From assembly GCF_002078875.1 (NCBI RefSeq), contig NC_034409.1, forward strand, positions 18,606,877 through 18,670,876: DNA of 64,000 bases. The letters run 5' to 3'. The position numbers and the translations under genes were made by a program. Origin of the DNA: Numida meleagris. Lineage: Eukaryota > Chordata > Aves > Galliformes > Numididae. Below are positions 25,900 through 38,500 of this stretch, one piece after another (position 1 is the stretch's first letter; each line of letters begins with the position of its first letter). The notes under the pieces were generated by a model. That model worked only from the letters and a program-made list of their open reading frames with translations, did not search any database and was not told the DNA's origin.

Positions 25900-26480
25900 A
25901 CATAATGGGTGCCAGGAAATCCAACAAGATATCAGGAATAATATTGAGAGAAAGACAGAGAGCATCATTTTGTTGTCATTTAAAACTGGGAAGTGCCATA
26001 TCCTGAATTGTTGTTCTGGTCTCTGCATGTCAAAAAGGACGTAGCAGTGTTAGAGATCGGATGAAATGTTAAAGGCAATAAAGCAGCAGCCTTACACGGA
26101 GAAACTGAAAAGGCCTCAATCTGGAGAGGAGAGGGATAAGAGAAATGATTAAAGTTCACAGAACTCATGGTGGCAGTGGCTAAGACAAATTTTGAACTGA
26201 ATTCACTAAATTTTTCAGTACAAGAGCAGGGACTGTTTGATAAAAATAGCAGGGGATTAATTTCAAATAGATAAAAGAACTTTTCTTTACACACTATGTA
26301 GTGAATTTCTGGAATATGTTGCCACAGCAGCAGCAGCAGCAGCTCAGAAAGGGACTTAATTTATAGGCACCAAATCCATAAACAAATGCTGGAAATAAAT
26401 AGGAAGGGATCCTTTGCCATCTCTAACATTACAGCAGTGAGTGCCAAAAAGCCTACATGTAGAACAGATCACAGAAAGTG
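25900..26480 (+). mobile_element. Ancient CR1/L3-like LINE, 3' part
   Basis: Blocks in the right order match the 3' end of old CR1-group LINEs. They are a 'ttctggtctctgcatgtcaa' block followed by 'aaaaaggacgtagcag', then 'gagaaactgaaaaggcc', then 'gggataagagaaatgatta', then the 'ctttacacactatgtagtga' and 'ttctggaatatgttgccaca' blocks, and finally 'ccatctctaac'. All are diverged and without an open frame. This copy looks much older than the CR1 tails at 47.6 and 57.9 kb. Ends are approximate. It could be called L3 or an old CR1 subfamily; a curated library would decide. Confidence 0.8.
26325..26342. repeat. (CAG)6 microsatellite
   Basis: Six perfect CAG units sit inside the ancient CR1 relic, directly after the block that corresponds to 'ttgccaca' in the LINE. 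The tract replaces part of the LINE sequence, so it arose after insertion. Confidence 0.95.
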
Positions 26481-27246
26481 GTGAGGCTCATGTGCTCTTT
26501 CCAAACAGTGAGTCTTCTTGTCACTACTTCTTTTCCCCATTTCTGGAAGCACTGCAATCAATACCAGTTAATTCACAGAATGTTCTGAACTAGCTACCAG
26601 TCCATATCTCAGACCGCCAAATCTATCTAATATAAAGCTCCCAACCCAAAGACTGTCAGATGTTAACCTAGTAAGAGCTGATGGAAGATCAGATTGATTA
26701 TTTTTAGTATTCTAAACAAGGTTGAAGCCATAGGTTCTTAAGACCTCTTAACTAAGCCATTTTTAGGCTACTAGTCTTCAGTACCATATGATATTAGATA
26801 TGATATTTGTCTTGTCCAAGATAAACAGATCCAACTCAATAGAAATTTCCAGTAGAAATTGTAACTAGCAGTATCCTGATTTTATGAGAACTAATACATC
26901 TTAATTCTTGATGATTGGAAGCTTCACAGTAGCACTCAGCAGGGACATAATGTTTCTGTATAAGGCAGTGATGTGTAGCTTCTCAACAGATGTGGCAGTC
27001 ATACTTACTACAGGTCCTGTTTGTCACTAGAGTCTGTTAAAACTATCCTAGTATACATTGTTATCTGTGAAAAAAAGACTTTCATAAGTGCCTGGTTTTG
27101 AACTTCAATTCTGATTCTACATCTTCCATTTACCACTGCATTACAGTTTAAGCCCTACATGGTTAAAGCATTTGACAAGATGTAAATGTAGCTGTATAAA
27201 CAGGGCTGGCTGGGAGCACAAACTGGTTTTAACTCAATTTTCCACC
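26481..27246. other. Gene-free DNA
   Basis: Nothing recognised; moderately AT-rich sequence between the old LINE and repeat copy B. Confidence 0.6.
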
Positions 27247-27475
27247 AGTGAGAGATTTCTTTCCCACGTTATTACAGAAGTATAACCATGTAAAAGTGTA
27301 ATCATTAATGAGAAGTGTTGTGTACCCCTATAGTTTATGGGAAATCATATCCTATCTTTTCCTTATTAATTACTCCACTGAATGCATTACCTCTGATTTA
27401 GAAAAGTCACACAGAGGTCTAAAATGGTCTTGAGCTAAGTTTCCACGTTCCAGACAACTGCTATGATCATCAGCA
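27247..27475 (-). repeat. Unclassified interspersed repeat, copy B
   Basis: Inverted partner of 4233-4463, with the exact 37-bp match at 27289-27325. The two copies are about 23 kb apart and in opposite orientation. No coding frame and no recognised ends. Divergence of roughly 15-20% between the copies suggests two independent old insertions, not a recent local duplication. Confidence 0.8.
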
Positions 27476-28029
27476 ATACACTGCATTCTCCAAAGCTGAA
27501 GTTCCCTCACACTTCAAATGTAAGGATCAACAGCTTTGACCACTTTGTCCTACTTTTTCTTTCATCAAATTGGTTTTTGGTTTGTGCTCCATAAAAGCAT
27601 CCACAAACTGCTCTTCGGTGTTCTAATCATTCAGCCAAATAACTTGTTTATCTGTTCTTTTTCTGCTCTGTAATTTACACTTAGAGCTACACAGTGCCCC
27701 TTCTTAACTGGGGTGGGCTGGATTCTCCTGAATTTGCTTAGCAGCAGACCTCATGCAAAAAGAGAAACACTCATAACTCCTTGAAGAAACTCTCAGAAGC
27801 ATACACAGATGACTAATGTTTGTTGAGTTCAATTCCTACTGAGCCAGACATGTAAACTGGAGAGCTGCCTAAACTTAAAAGCATTTATAGTTGCTGGTTA
27901 TCAAATTTTGGCAGGATTTAGGTAGACTGAATCCCACCCACAATATGTTTGCTTCAGTAGTCAAAACATGACTAGTACAGCTTCAGTACAAACCAAGTCA
28001 CTCACTAAAAACACACAAAAAACTGTGAT
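27476..28029. other. Gene-free DNA
   Basis: Nothing recognised between repeat copy B and the mariner fragment. Confidence 0.6.
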
Positions 28030-28530
28030 ACCAGCATACTTCAAACACTTCTTATTGGCAGTATCCAACGCAATGAAGATAATATTCAGCTCCATACACA
28101 GTTGCCTGGTCATAATCCACTGATTTACACAGATGAGATGACTGAGATGTTCTTCATCTCATGGCTGTCCAGAACATGGCTTGCCTTTCACATCACTTTC
28201 AGCCATTGCTGAAAGACACCACCCACCACTTCACTGTGCTCACATCCACTGTTTGGTCTCCATAAACATTCAGCAAGCATCGATGAATGTCAGTGGGTGC
28301 CATTTTTTCCACATGGAGGAATTCAATGACACACCTTTGCTTCATGAGCACTTCCATTTCAGATGCCATTTGGTCAGACTGCCTCTCTGCTGCCATCTGT
28401 TGCAGAGCAACAAAATGTTAATGGACTTGGCGTGAATCTTCAACCTCTGCTGCCACACCACCAGCATCCATTTCTGACATCACAGATCAACATAATAAAA
28501 CAGGAGGCATTACTTTTGGAGCAGCCCTGT
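28030..28530 (-). mobile_element. Mariner-like element, 5' part with transposase remnant (copy 2)
   Basis: The right end at 28530 is followed by TA (28531-28532) and carries the family terminal repeat ('tacttttggagcagccctgt'). Reading on the minus strand, the element runs through its leader into the transposase start and on past the helix-turn-helix region. That is further into coding sequence than copies 1 and 3 reach. No inverted repeat is found on the left, so the copy is truncated inside the transposase; the left limit is approximate. Resembles chicken Galluhop. Confidence 0.85.
28199..28396 (-). pseudogene. Mariner transposase N-terminal fragment
   Basis: A 65-codon minus-strand frame encodes the start of a mariner transposase: a charged start, then MKQRCVIEFLHVEKMAPTDI and VDVSTVKWWV. 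This is the first helix-turn-helix region that binds the terminal inverted repeat. It ends with FSNG followed by a premature stop at 28201-28199. After a frame change the protein continues as DVKGKPCSGQP (28196-28163). A further stop and an EEHL...TRQLCMELNI segment follow, matching the second DNA-binding part. The DD34D-type catalytic domain is absent. Full mariner transposases are about 340-350 residues, so roughly a third is represented, and it is disabled. Confidence 0.85.
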
Positions 28531-31500
28531 TATGTTGCCTGGGTTTGTTCTTTATCGTCAGCATCCTAAAGCAATAGATTGTATTAAAAAAAAAAAAAAT
28601 TCCCAAAATTATCAAAAAGCATATATGTTTATGCTATGATACTGAATTGCTTAATTTCTTTTTACCTAATGAATTTTAAATATCACCCTAAAAGATAAGA
28701 ATTTTGTTGCTACCGTAACATTATTCAATCTGATAGGTTACCACTATTGCCTGCAAAACAAAAGTATTTTTACTCATAGCTAAATGATTGGCATGTAATT
28801 ACTAAGGAATTTTTACGTAGAGTAAGATCCCCCAGGATCTTATAAGGCCTTGTCTTATATGGAAATTTAAAATATGGTTTGTGCCTCAATTCAAATATCA
28901 TCCATGGCTTACAAAACATATCACTGTTTAACAATGCATAATGTGACGGAAAAGATAAAATAAAGTTTGTTCTCTAACCAGTATTTCTGAATGAGCAGAT
29001 AAAGAAGAAGAGATATCTGAATCCTCCTTAATCTTATAGAAAACTGCAGCTTGCTAGAGAAGGATTACATGACACAAACACATTATCAGACATTTACTTC
29101 GGGTTTATCATAAAATATTTGCTCCTTTATACAGTAAGAGTTGAATCAATATGCTAAATAAGAAATAAAGGAATGAGAATAGTTCCTTTACTTTGATATT
29201 CAGCATAGACATCAAAAAAGGGACATCATTTAAATGGTATCATTTAAACTTATTAAAACCTATTGCTACATTAAGGACTACATTGCCTATCAACAGAGGT
29301 ACACCCAGAATGTACTCGATAATGGCACTTACTGGGTTGGGTTTTTTACAAGTGTAAAAAAGTAAATCAATCAAATAATATTTTCCAATTACAAAGGACA
29401 ATTACTTTAGAGAAAGTGAAACAATAATATTTCAGATATCTATTCTAGGGAAATCTTGTAAGTGATGTGCCTGCTACTCTTCTACAGCAGGCAGGACTTC
29501 ATTCCCTCAGTTCCTGCCTCAAGATTCTGTACTTGGGTGGTACAGTAGGAGCTAACTGCAGGTGGAGACTCAGGCAAAAAAATATAACAGATAGCATTTA
29601 ATGCAATTGCACTGTGATTCTCTGGAACTGGGGTTCCATTTTCAATGTGACAGCTAGTTCACAAATATTCACAGTGTCTTTCAGAGGAAGAATCACAAAT
29701 GACTGACATGCTTTCTTCCCCCAACAGAGCAGAAAGCAGCCCACTGGCCCTAAAACATGGAGCCTTTATCTGGGTAGCATTCAGGAGGCTCAATTAGAAT
29801 AAGTAGAGAGATGAGACTGCCTGATTCACGCAGACTATCAATCAGGTTAAACAAAAAGGAATATGATATCACAGTGTAAGACCAGCCCCAAGGGGTTGGA
29901 CTAGACAGGTTCCTAAAAATGACGCTTAAAAGGAGTTAATGGTATCCAAGATCAAAGAAACACTTGCAGTGTGTACTCATGCAAGTATGTTTATCTTTTT
30001 TTACTGTGTTTTTCTGCTTTGAGCATAGAAAAGTGAAATATTCATTCTTTGAACACTTACTAGATGCTGATATCCTTATTCACCCATGAGACAGAGACCT
30101 ATGTACCAAAAGATTTCTCATCAGTGCTGGGATTTGTGAAGATAAGCATGACTGGAGATAAGTATAGGTATCAAACACCAGTCAGCAACTTTCCTGAACA
30201 TCTGTTTTTGTTTAATTTTGTTATTTGAGAGAATAAAAACATAGGCACATCCTTAATTCTAGTTATCCTAAAAGTAGGATACTTCCCCTAAAAAAAATGA
30301 GGGAGTTAAAGAAACTGCAAACAGAGGAGCTTAATCAAAGCGGAATTTTAAAAGCTTCCTTTTCTTATAATAGCAAGTTTAAATAATCTTTATTTGTATC
30401 ATTCTGTATACAGAAAATATATATTAAATTGGTGCAATGAGCTTCTTAAGTAAAAATGATAGGGATGCGCATCATAAAAATAAGAAATACAGATGGAGAG
30501 AGTCTTTTTTAATATTTTTTCTCCAATATTGATACACAGTGGACTTTAACAAGCAGCAGGTGTTTTCTTATCTTTCCAGGATAATCAGTAAATTGCTTGC
30601 ATTGTGTATCCATCAGCTTTGCCATGACTCTTTCAGTGTCTGCTGCTATTTCATACGTTCTGAGGGTCTTTAATGTAGTTCAGTCCCCTGACAGGTATTT
30701 CAACCTCTACTCTTCACCTTTACTTTAGCTGTTTTCAAAAACACGAAAGGCAGACCTTTTATTTCAATATGTTTTCCTTTAAAAGTTTTATATTTTTTCT
30801 TGCAAAGATTAGAAATGTTACTAGAAAAGTCTAAAGTATCGTTTTTGGGGTAGGAATTTTTTTTTCTTTTATTTCCCTTTGCAAAACTATTGTGACATCC
30901 AAGGTGTTCCTTTCTTCCATGAAAAGAAATAACAAAAGGCTGGGAACATAGCAGTGCTCATGTGTTGGGATGCTGAAGAGTGAGGGAAGAATGATCTTCC
31001 CTCACACTGGAGAAGAGATTCCATATAAATTTGTATCTTTGCCTCATAGCAGGTCCAGATTACAAGTACCCATATTCAATGCTTCCTGACCAAGGAAGCC
31101 CAAAACAAAATACACCAAAATAGATTTAATAGATTTAGATAAATTACACCAAAATAGAACCTGAATTGGCAAAACTTTGGAAGGGAATCAATATTTTACT
31201 ATATAACTAGAATCAGATGACTTATAGAGGAAAGGATCCTGGACTGCTGCAGAGGCACTTTCTCCTACAGAGCATTCCTGGGATTCAACAAGATTATAAA
31301 AGACAAGAAACAGCTTGATGAGAAATTAAGCAAATGTATGCAAGCAATTGTGTTTACATTTCTTTTTTGAACACAACTGATTGTACAACTGTGGTTTTAA
31401 AAAAAATCATAAATAGCTTATAAAGGAAAAAAATAACAGGGTTTAAAGTGTTAGGGTTCAGCAAATGTATTCTTCTAAGTGTTGAATTGTGACATGAGAC

Positions 31501-33545
31501 ATTACACAATAGATTTTTACTCTGTACCCCAAATTGAAGCAACACTACTTATTGAAAATATATGCTATGAGGCTAATTACAATGAGATGACTGGGCTTTT
31601 CATTGGAAAAAAAAGAAGTCTTGCAACATATTTGTCTCTCATATCTTTTTCCTCTCTTCACAGGAAGAAAAATCACCCAATCAGAAGATTGTTTAAGATT
31701 TTTGTATTACATTTTTTTCCTAAAAATTATTATAAAATCCTGTTTTTAATGACAAAGTTTTATTTTACCTAGATTGTGAGCAGAATTATTAACTATCCAT
31801 AACTTTTTATTAATATAAAATGACTGACCATATTATATCAAACCAATGCGGAAAAAGAGAAATATTTCCACAAAAGGTTATCCCTTTTAAGAAATGTTAA
31901 CATATGACTTTACAGCAACCCTTTCTATTGCTTCAAACAAGTATAACATAAGCAGAAATCTTCTAATCAAAATCCAACTAACTTTGCTATAATAAACTGC
32001 AGCACACGGATGGCAAGGTTAGACTGTGCATCCAGTTAAAGAATCTTAATGACAATCATTTATCCCTATAACAGTTTACTTGTAGTATTAAAGGCTGCAT
32101 TGGTCCTGTGTGTGATTTATAGGACGTGCAGGAGCAAATGGCTGAGAGCATACTGCTTGTAACTGACGGGTTAGAGCTGTTACAGCTTCTGTCTTGGCTG
32201 AAGCCATAATGCCATAATGTGTGCTATTAAACAATGACAAAACCCTCAAACTGAGAATAGCAGGATTATATATACATGGTATTCGACTTTGTTAACTTGT
32301 ACAGGATATTTATGGCCATTACTGGGAGGCAGCACTAATAAAAGCAGCCTGCAAGTAACTAACGAGATCTCTGTAGATATGCAGAACTGATCTAAAACAG
32401 CAAGAAAGCTGCAAGCTACAATCTCAGTCATGTATTAGTTTGTGGTTTGTTTTGTTTTGGTTTGGTTTGTTTTTTTTGGTCAGCAGGAAAAAAAAAAATC
32501 TAATAGCTAATATCCAGCAAATCCAAATGCTACAGCTACTAATATAGGAGCCAGAAGATCTGCATCTGCCTGTACCTTTCAGAAGGACATAGGCAACACT
32601 TGCTCTGATAAGTATAAAAGAGTAACTGCTCAAATGGAAGAAAAAAAGCATTTTCTCTTCCTTCTCCAGTCCATTTTGATACCACGTCACCTTCTTCTTA
32701 CCTTTCACAAGGAATCTTCCTGTTTCTTTCTTCCAGCCTATCAGCTGAAGGATCAATTTTTATTTTTTAGTTATGAACACAGTTTTTACTCCACCTCTTC
32801 TCCCTACAAAGTCTGAGATGCAAGCCAGAAGAACAGACACCCTCCATCACTAACGAGGCATAGCTGCCCCACCACAAATTCTCTAAAGCTGCACCGAAAT
32901 TACAACACAAGCATGTCTTTCTTCCTGCCATCATACCAGTAGGGTGGATGCCAACATGGAAAGAGCTGTTGGAGCATAACACTCCTTCCTGTCAGCACAT
33001 ATGCTGGCTTTCCTTTCCACATGGGACAACAGGATACAAGGGCAGTAAAAGTGTGGGGATGTGCACGGGCACCTACGGAGATGCTCAGAGGTTCTCTCCC
33101 CTTGGGAAGCCAGGGTTTTCTAGGTTTCCTCAAGCATCAGGTTTTGTTCCTGACTGACTTTGAAGTGCATATTTTATTTCTAAAAGTAGTCAAGTCTACT
33201 GGACCTTCAATGTGAAAGGACACTTTAAAACATATAGATTTTGATATAGATTAGAAGTCTGCATGTAATTCAATTTAGATTCAATAACTGATGTTTCCAC
33301 TCCAAACTTCAGCCTCTGCAAAGACATATATTATTTCTGCTAATGATTTTCGTTCAGCTTTTTTCCAAATAAATTAAGATTAAGAATAAATCATTAATTA
33401 AGATGGATTAATATCAAAGTAATCTTAAAGGTATCTTCATCTGACTTTGTGTGCATTCCTAAGAGGAAAATGTACAAAGACATTAACATGTTAGTGTATG
33501 TTTGTTGATAATTCAGAACACAATTTGAAACTGGTAACTTATTTC
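28531..33545. other. AT-rich gene-free DNA
   Basis: No gene supported. A GC-richer patch at about 32810-33160 carries overlapping short frames on both strands, none with a known motif. Near 32435-32482 the plus strand is a GT/T-rich low-complexity stretch. An A13 run lies near 28587-28599. Confidence 0.5.
29880..29930 (+). repeat. Possible CR1 tail scrap
   Basis: A short stretch contains 'ggggttggactagacaggtt', close to the block that precedes the end of chicken CR1 elements. The flanks do not continue the match and the terminal octamers are missing, so this may be a tiny relic or chance. Confidence 0.35.
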
Positions 33546-33667
33546 TGTGAGGTTGCTCCAAAAGGAATAATGTTTTGTAGCTGAGAATTTGCTCTATCAA
33601 GTAGTATTATTGTGCTCTTTGTAACTGTTGTAGTTTCCATGAAAATAAATAGGAGACAGAGCAGCCT
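33546..33667 (+). mobile_element. Minimal mariner remnant, about 122 bp (copy 4)
   Basis: About 25 bp of one terminal repeat ('ggttgctccaaaagg') is joined directly to the subterminal region of the other end. That region is the reverse complement of 7339-7440 of copy 1: 'ttttgtagctgagaatttgc', then 'gtagtttccatgaaaataaa', then 'gagcagcc'. Everything between is gone, including all coding sequence, and the right terminal repeat has also lost bases. The orientation is opposite to copies 1-3. No clean TA duplication is visible. Confidence 0.8.
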
Positions 33668-34962
33668 ATGCATTAGTGATTTTTAAATGAATAATCAACA
33701 GAGATAATTTTTAGATACACAGAACTTTTCATTCAAATAGATCTGTCTTTTAAAAAAGCCAGAAGTTTTTTGTTGCATTTCCTATTTTTTAAGGGAACAC
33801 CCTCTCCAAAATGGATGTACATATGAGCACCCAAAATTTGGGATACTTTTGAACCTGGATTGTGGATCCTGCAAATAGCTGTCTCTAGAGCCAGCTTTTC
33901 CTTAGGTAAATAAGGGAACTAGCTAGATTATACAGCAGGCTCAAATGACAGAAATACATTTCCTTGTACTTATTTCTAATTTGTGGTTCCAATAATTCCT
34001 CTGTGTTTCACACTGAAGTACTTTACAGATTTGAGTCTTCAACACAGCAACGATTTTCCTTCCACCATCAAACTTCACCAGCTTTTCAAATCTGACTCCT
34101 CATTTTTGCTAAAAGCTTCTTCTTTCCCTAAATTCAGTGTGTAACAGGATATAGATATTGTATCAGCACTATGTTCTTTATTTCATTTATTTAAACAAAT
34201 GTATGCATGATTACTTCAGTACAGTTCTAAACAGAATTTCTTTCACTGAAACACTTTTCCCAGTCTCCTGTAAATCATCTGAATTTCTGACATGAGCTAC
34301 TGGAAAGTCCACCTTTCCACTTCAGAAAGAGAGGACAAAGACATCTCAGTCTCTTGTCTGCTTTTAGGGAAATGATCAAGTGTTTTTGAGATAATAAAAA
34401 GAGATATCAGTGAAAGTAATTACAGTTCACATCTTTACAGTTATTAAAATATTTTAAACCTTATTTAAAATACCAGATGATTATTTTTCTTTCTAAGGCA
34501 CCATTTCTTTTTCTTTTGCTGAAACAAAAATGTGTGGAATCTACAGTGGTCCTATAATTTATAACCACGGCTGGATCATTAGGCAAAAAGACTGCCTTGA
34601 TGAATTCTTACAGGCAGTGAAGTAGTCCCCAATTACTCCTAGAACCTGTTTTATTCCACCTAAATGAGCAGATTTTTTAAAAATGTCTGCAAGTACCTTT
34701 TTTCCCTGAACATTAAGCATCTGCTTATGGAAGCAGTTGAGACATCAGTATGTTGCAAATGGCACAAACTAGAACACAGTCAGGTGAGAAATATCTATTG
34801 CATATGCTTTGTCTACCTAGATCTGGGTTCTGCAGTCAACTATAAGGTATATATAGCTATAAATTGTTCAAAAGACACTCTTCTATTTTTAGAAACACAA
34901 TTATTTTAGAATAAAGTTGGTTTACTAAGAAATTATATGTAGGTGTTATACCATATGAAGTA
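33668..34962. other. AT-rich gene-free DNA
   Basis: Nothing recognised between the two mariner copies. An 81-codon frame at 34664-34909 has no motif. Confidence 0.6.
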
Positions 34963-35517
34963 TGTAGGTCGCTGTGAAATTAATGCCTCCTATTTATTTC
35001 CATGAAAACTGCAACAGATAAAAAGAGAACTATAACACTATTTGATAAAGCAAATTCTCAGCTACAAAAGACTATTTGTCAACATAGTCATCATTAGCCA
35101 TGTACTTTCGCCAGAGATGAACAAGAGCCTGCATGTCGCACTTGTCAAAATCTGCAGCAGCAGAGATTACCCGCTGTCACTGAAGCCACTGTTGAGACGT
35201 ACCACCCATCACCTCACTGTGCTCACATCCACTGTTTGGTCTCCAAACACATTCAACAAGCATCAATGAATGTCAGTGGGTGCCATTTTTTCCTCATGGA
35301 AGAATTCTATGATGCACCTTTGCTTCATACACACTTCCATGTCAGATGCCATTTTGCCAGACTGCCCCTCCGCTGCCATCTGTCACATGGCAAAAGTGTT
35401 ATGTAACATTGGCAGGAAGGTTCATCCACTACTGCCATACCACCAGCAACTGCTTCTGATGGCGTGGGCCACCATAATAATAATATAGGAGGCATTACTT
35501 TCAGAGCAACTCTTGTT
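34963..35517 (-). mobile_element. Mariner-like element, internally deleted (copy 3)
   Basis: Starts after TA (34961-34962) with 'tgtaggtcgct' and ends near 35515-35517 with the complementary repeat ('ggcattactttcagagcaac'), again close to a TA. Its length of about 555 bp and internal content match copy 1, but it keeps more of the subterminal region. The minus strand reads from the right end into the transposase helix-turn-helix start and then skips to the 3' end. Frames are broken. Same short-form deletion as copy 1, which suggests one non-autonomous lineage. Confidence 0.88.
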
Positions 35518-38500
35518 TATGTTCCCCTAATAATTGTTTATTACTACTGAACACTAATTTTTGAGTGAAAAGTGTGTCCTGAATCCAAAGGAGTAAAGTC
35601 ATCAACAACATTTGTTTCCATTTAATCAAAGATTCAAATCTTCCATTATAAACTGATTTCTGTTATACAGTTTGGTATCTTTGAGGGGATTCTTCTCTTG
35701 GAACAGAATTCCTGAATTAGGTATAGTCTCTTTGCATTCTTGCAATAGCCTACTAACTTTGTGCAGCCACAAAATCATAAAGACTCATTAAATGTGAATG
35801 ACAGGTATGTTTTATTTTTACACAAATACTTTCAGCTGAAGAAAAAATTACTCCTCTGTGAGACTTGACTCAATGCAAATAAATTGTACTCTGCTAAGAT
35901 CTGAGCATGTGCAGTCCTCATGATTTATTCCTGTACCTAACTAGTATCTATCTTTAATCTCTAGTGTCTATTAAAATAATCAAGACTTAGTTAATTCCCC
36001 CAGGAACTCTATGTAATAGGACATACAGACCAGAAATATAAGAGTCTTGGCAAGAGAAGATGGTTTCAGTCTTAATCCTCCTGGTACTATGAAGAGAACT
36101 GTAAATACACAAGAATGTGCATGGGCTCAAAAACCAAGTGGGCAGGCCAGGAGGTAGCCTTGAGGCAAGGTAAGACTTCTAGAATCTCATTACTTATCTT
36201 ACATGAGTATAACAGCACTTTCTTCCCATTTACACTTTAATCTCTTTTTAAACCTAATTGAGACTCAGGATCTTGGATCCAGTTGCCATCGCCAAGCAAG
36301 AATAGTTCTGCTGACAATCTTCTGACAGAGAGCTTAGCAGACAGAGAAAAGTGAAGGCAAAGGATCATCACAGAGATGCCCTGGCTTCCCGACAGCTTTC
36401 AGTGCTTTTGGACGCAGTCCCTGTAGCTATTCTCCAGCAGAACTTCACTTTTTGAAGGAACAAAATGGAGAAACATTTCCCAACAGGAAATTTTCAGGGA
36501 ACATTCCCACTTTGTGTTGTTCTCACATTTTTTCTGTTACAGTAGGGAAGATTTGTCTGTGCATTTCCCAAATACCCGAAACCCGAAAGAAGTCACTAAA
36601 ATCACTATCAGGTCATTGGCTCATTATGACAACAGAGAATTCTAGTGGTGCCTAATAAACTTCGAGATGTACAACTATAGCATCTCTCCTTCTTGAGTCT
36701 GTTACCTCCAAAGGTAACTCTTCTAAGGTTAATGAGTGCATTTAGTAAGTTTATGTGCATTCATTATGATTTCAAATCACAGAAATTGCACAATTACAGT
36801 CAGTTATAAAACACGAAAAATTAGAGAAAATATTCCATAATGCTATAAACATAGCTGTTCATGGAAGTTTTCTAATGTGAACCAAATTCACTGAAATGCC
36901 GTGAAGAGTGGGAATAAATGATGCAGCCCAGATAGAATTAATATTGCAAAACAGATGTTTAACAAGTCTCAGTCTAGCTTTGTTTTTTGTTGTAACAACC
37001 AAGAATTCACAACAGGTATGCAGATTTTTCTATAACAGAATCCCACTTGTGTGTAAAAATTACTCTTTAATGTACTTTTTACTCAACAGCATTGTTATAT
37101 ATTCAAGGATAAATGAGTCATCTCACTGTTGCTCATAGTTTGGCATCATTTGTTTGGTAATACTCAAAGTGGTATGCAAGATAGTAGATCAAGAAAATTC
37201 TCATTCTAACATTTATTAAAAAGCTACATTAAGTTTTAGTCGTAACAAAATCCAATGGATTTACCTGGACTAGTTCCAACAGCTCTTTTGGATTTGTTTG
37301 ATCTTAAGCTACTGCAAGAGCTAGACAAGTTAGCCTTTAATTTGCTTCAGATGATCATAGCCAATTCATCTGTAAGTACAGGCAGTCTCACAGGAGGTTG
37401 TCGTATTTCTTAAGACCGCAGTGAAAGGGATAAATGGAATACAAAAGAAGCGTATAACAACATGGAATGTTCCAGCTTATGTTAAAGGAAGAAAGAATCA
37501 AAATTCTCTCTCTCACCTGATCTAAGCTAAAAAATTGTAATAAGTAAGGAGCACCTGTACCTTGATATACCCCTAATGAGCTTTAATGTGACCCCCAAAA
37601 ACAAATAAAATGGAGAGAAATACAGCAGCCAGACTGGTACATTGACTCCCACTGCTGAACAAATACACCCTAAAGTAAGTGTGTTTCTATCAAGCTGTCT
37701 AAAACAACAATACTTTAGCAAGTAGTAATATCTTTCTGAATATAGTAACATAAGATTTAGTCTCAAGACGTTTTATCAGCAGTCCAACAGTGCCATCTAT
37801 CAGATTGCAAGAGAATTATATTTTTCTATAGGGAAACGCAAATACAAGTCATTCTCTAATGCTAAACACCAGCAAGATTTGAACTACATAAAACATACAA
37901 AAGAACAAACAGCAATCGTTCTTACATTAAATTGACGCAGGCAGACTTTCAGCTAATTATAAAAGTATGATATATTTTACATCCAATACAGTGAAAAATA
38001 TATTATGGTCTGTTCTTTTAGGAAGAAAAAAAAAGTCAAAAATAGCTTTGCTTTTAAAAAATGTTACATCCATATGTTAAAGAGCATCAGTTAAATTCTT
38101 TTTCAGTAAGTGGCTTATCTTTGCTTTTCTCATGATTGTCAAGTGACTGTCTGGAATTTAACATTTGAAAGCTTCTCTGAAACTTACAATCTAGCAATCT
38201 TACATCATTTAAAACAACGAAGAGAGAGTTCTTTAAATAAAGTTGTTTTAAACTTAATATCTGAAAGACTACCATTAGCAAAAAAAATTCTCTTTTCTTG
38301 CCCTGCAGAGCCAGGAGAGACTAAGTAAAAGTTATCCTACCATAAAACTTCCAAAACTAAGGTAGAGTGCAATTAGGACTTGAGAAGTAAAACACGAATG
38401 TTCTACTTCACCTTCCACATGAATGAATAAAACTACACGGTGTAAACTTAACATAATTTAAATGAAGGGTATTAGCAGGTGATTCAGAGGGTAGGTAACA

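Noticed and set aside
26325..26342. CAG tract considered as a polyglutamine coding repeat
   Set aside because: It lies in a noncoding, frame-broken ancient LINE relic.
28181..28569. Plus-strand open frames at 28181-28435 and 28363-28569
   Set aside because: They are antisense to the mariner transposase remnant and leader, as are similar plus-strand frames inside copies 1 and 3.
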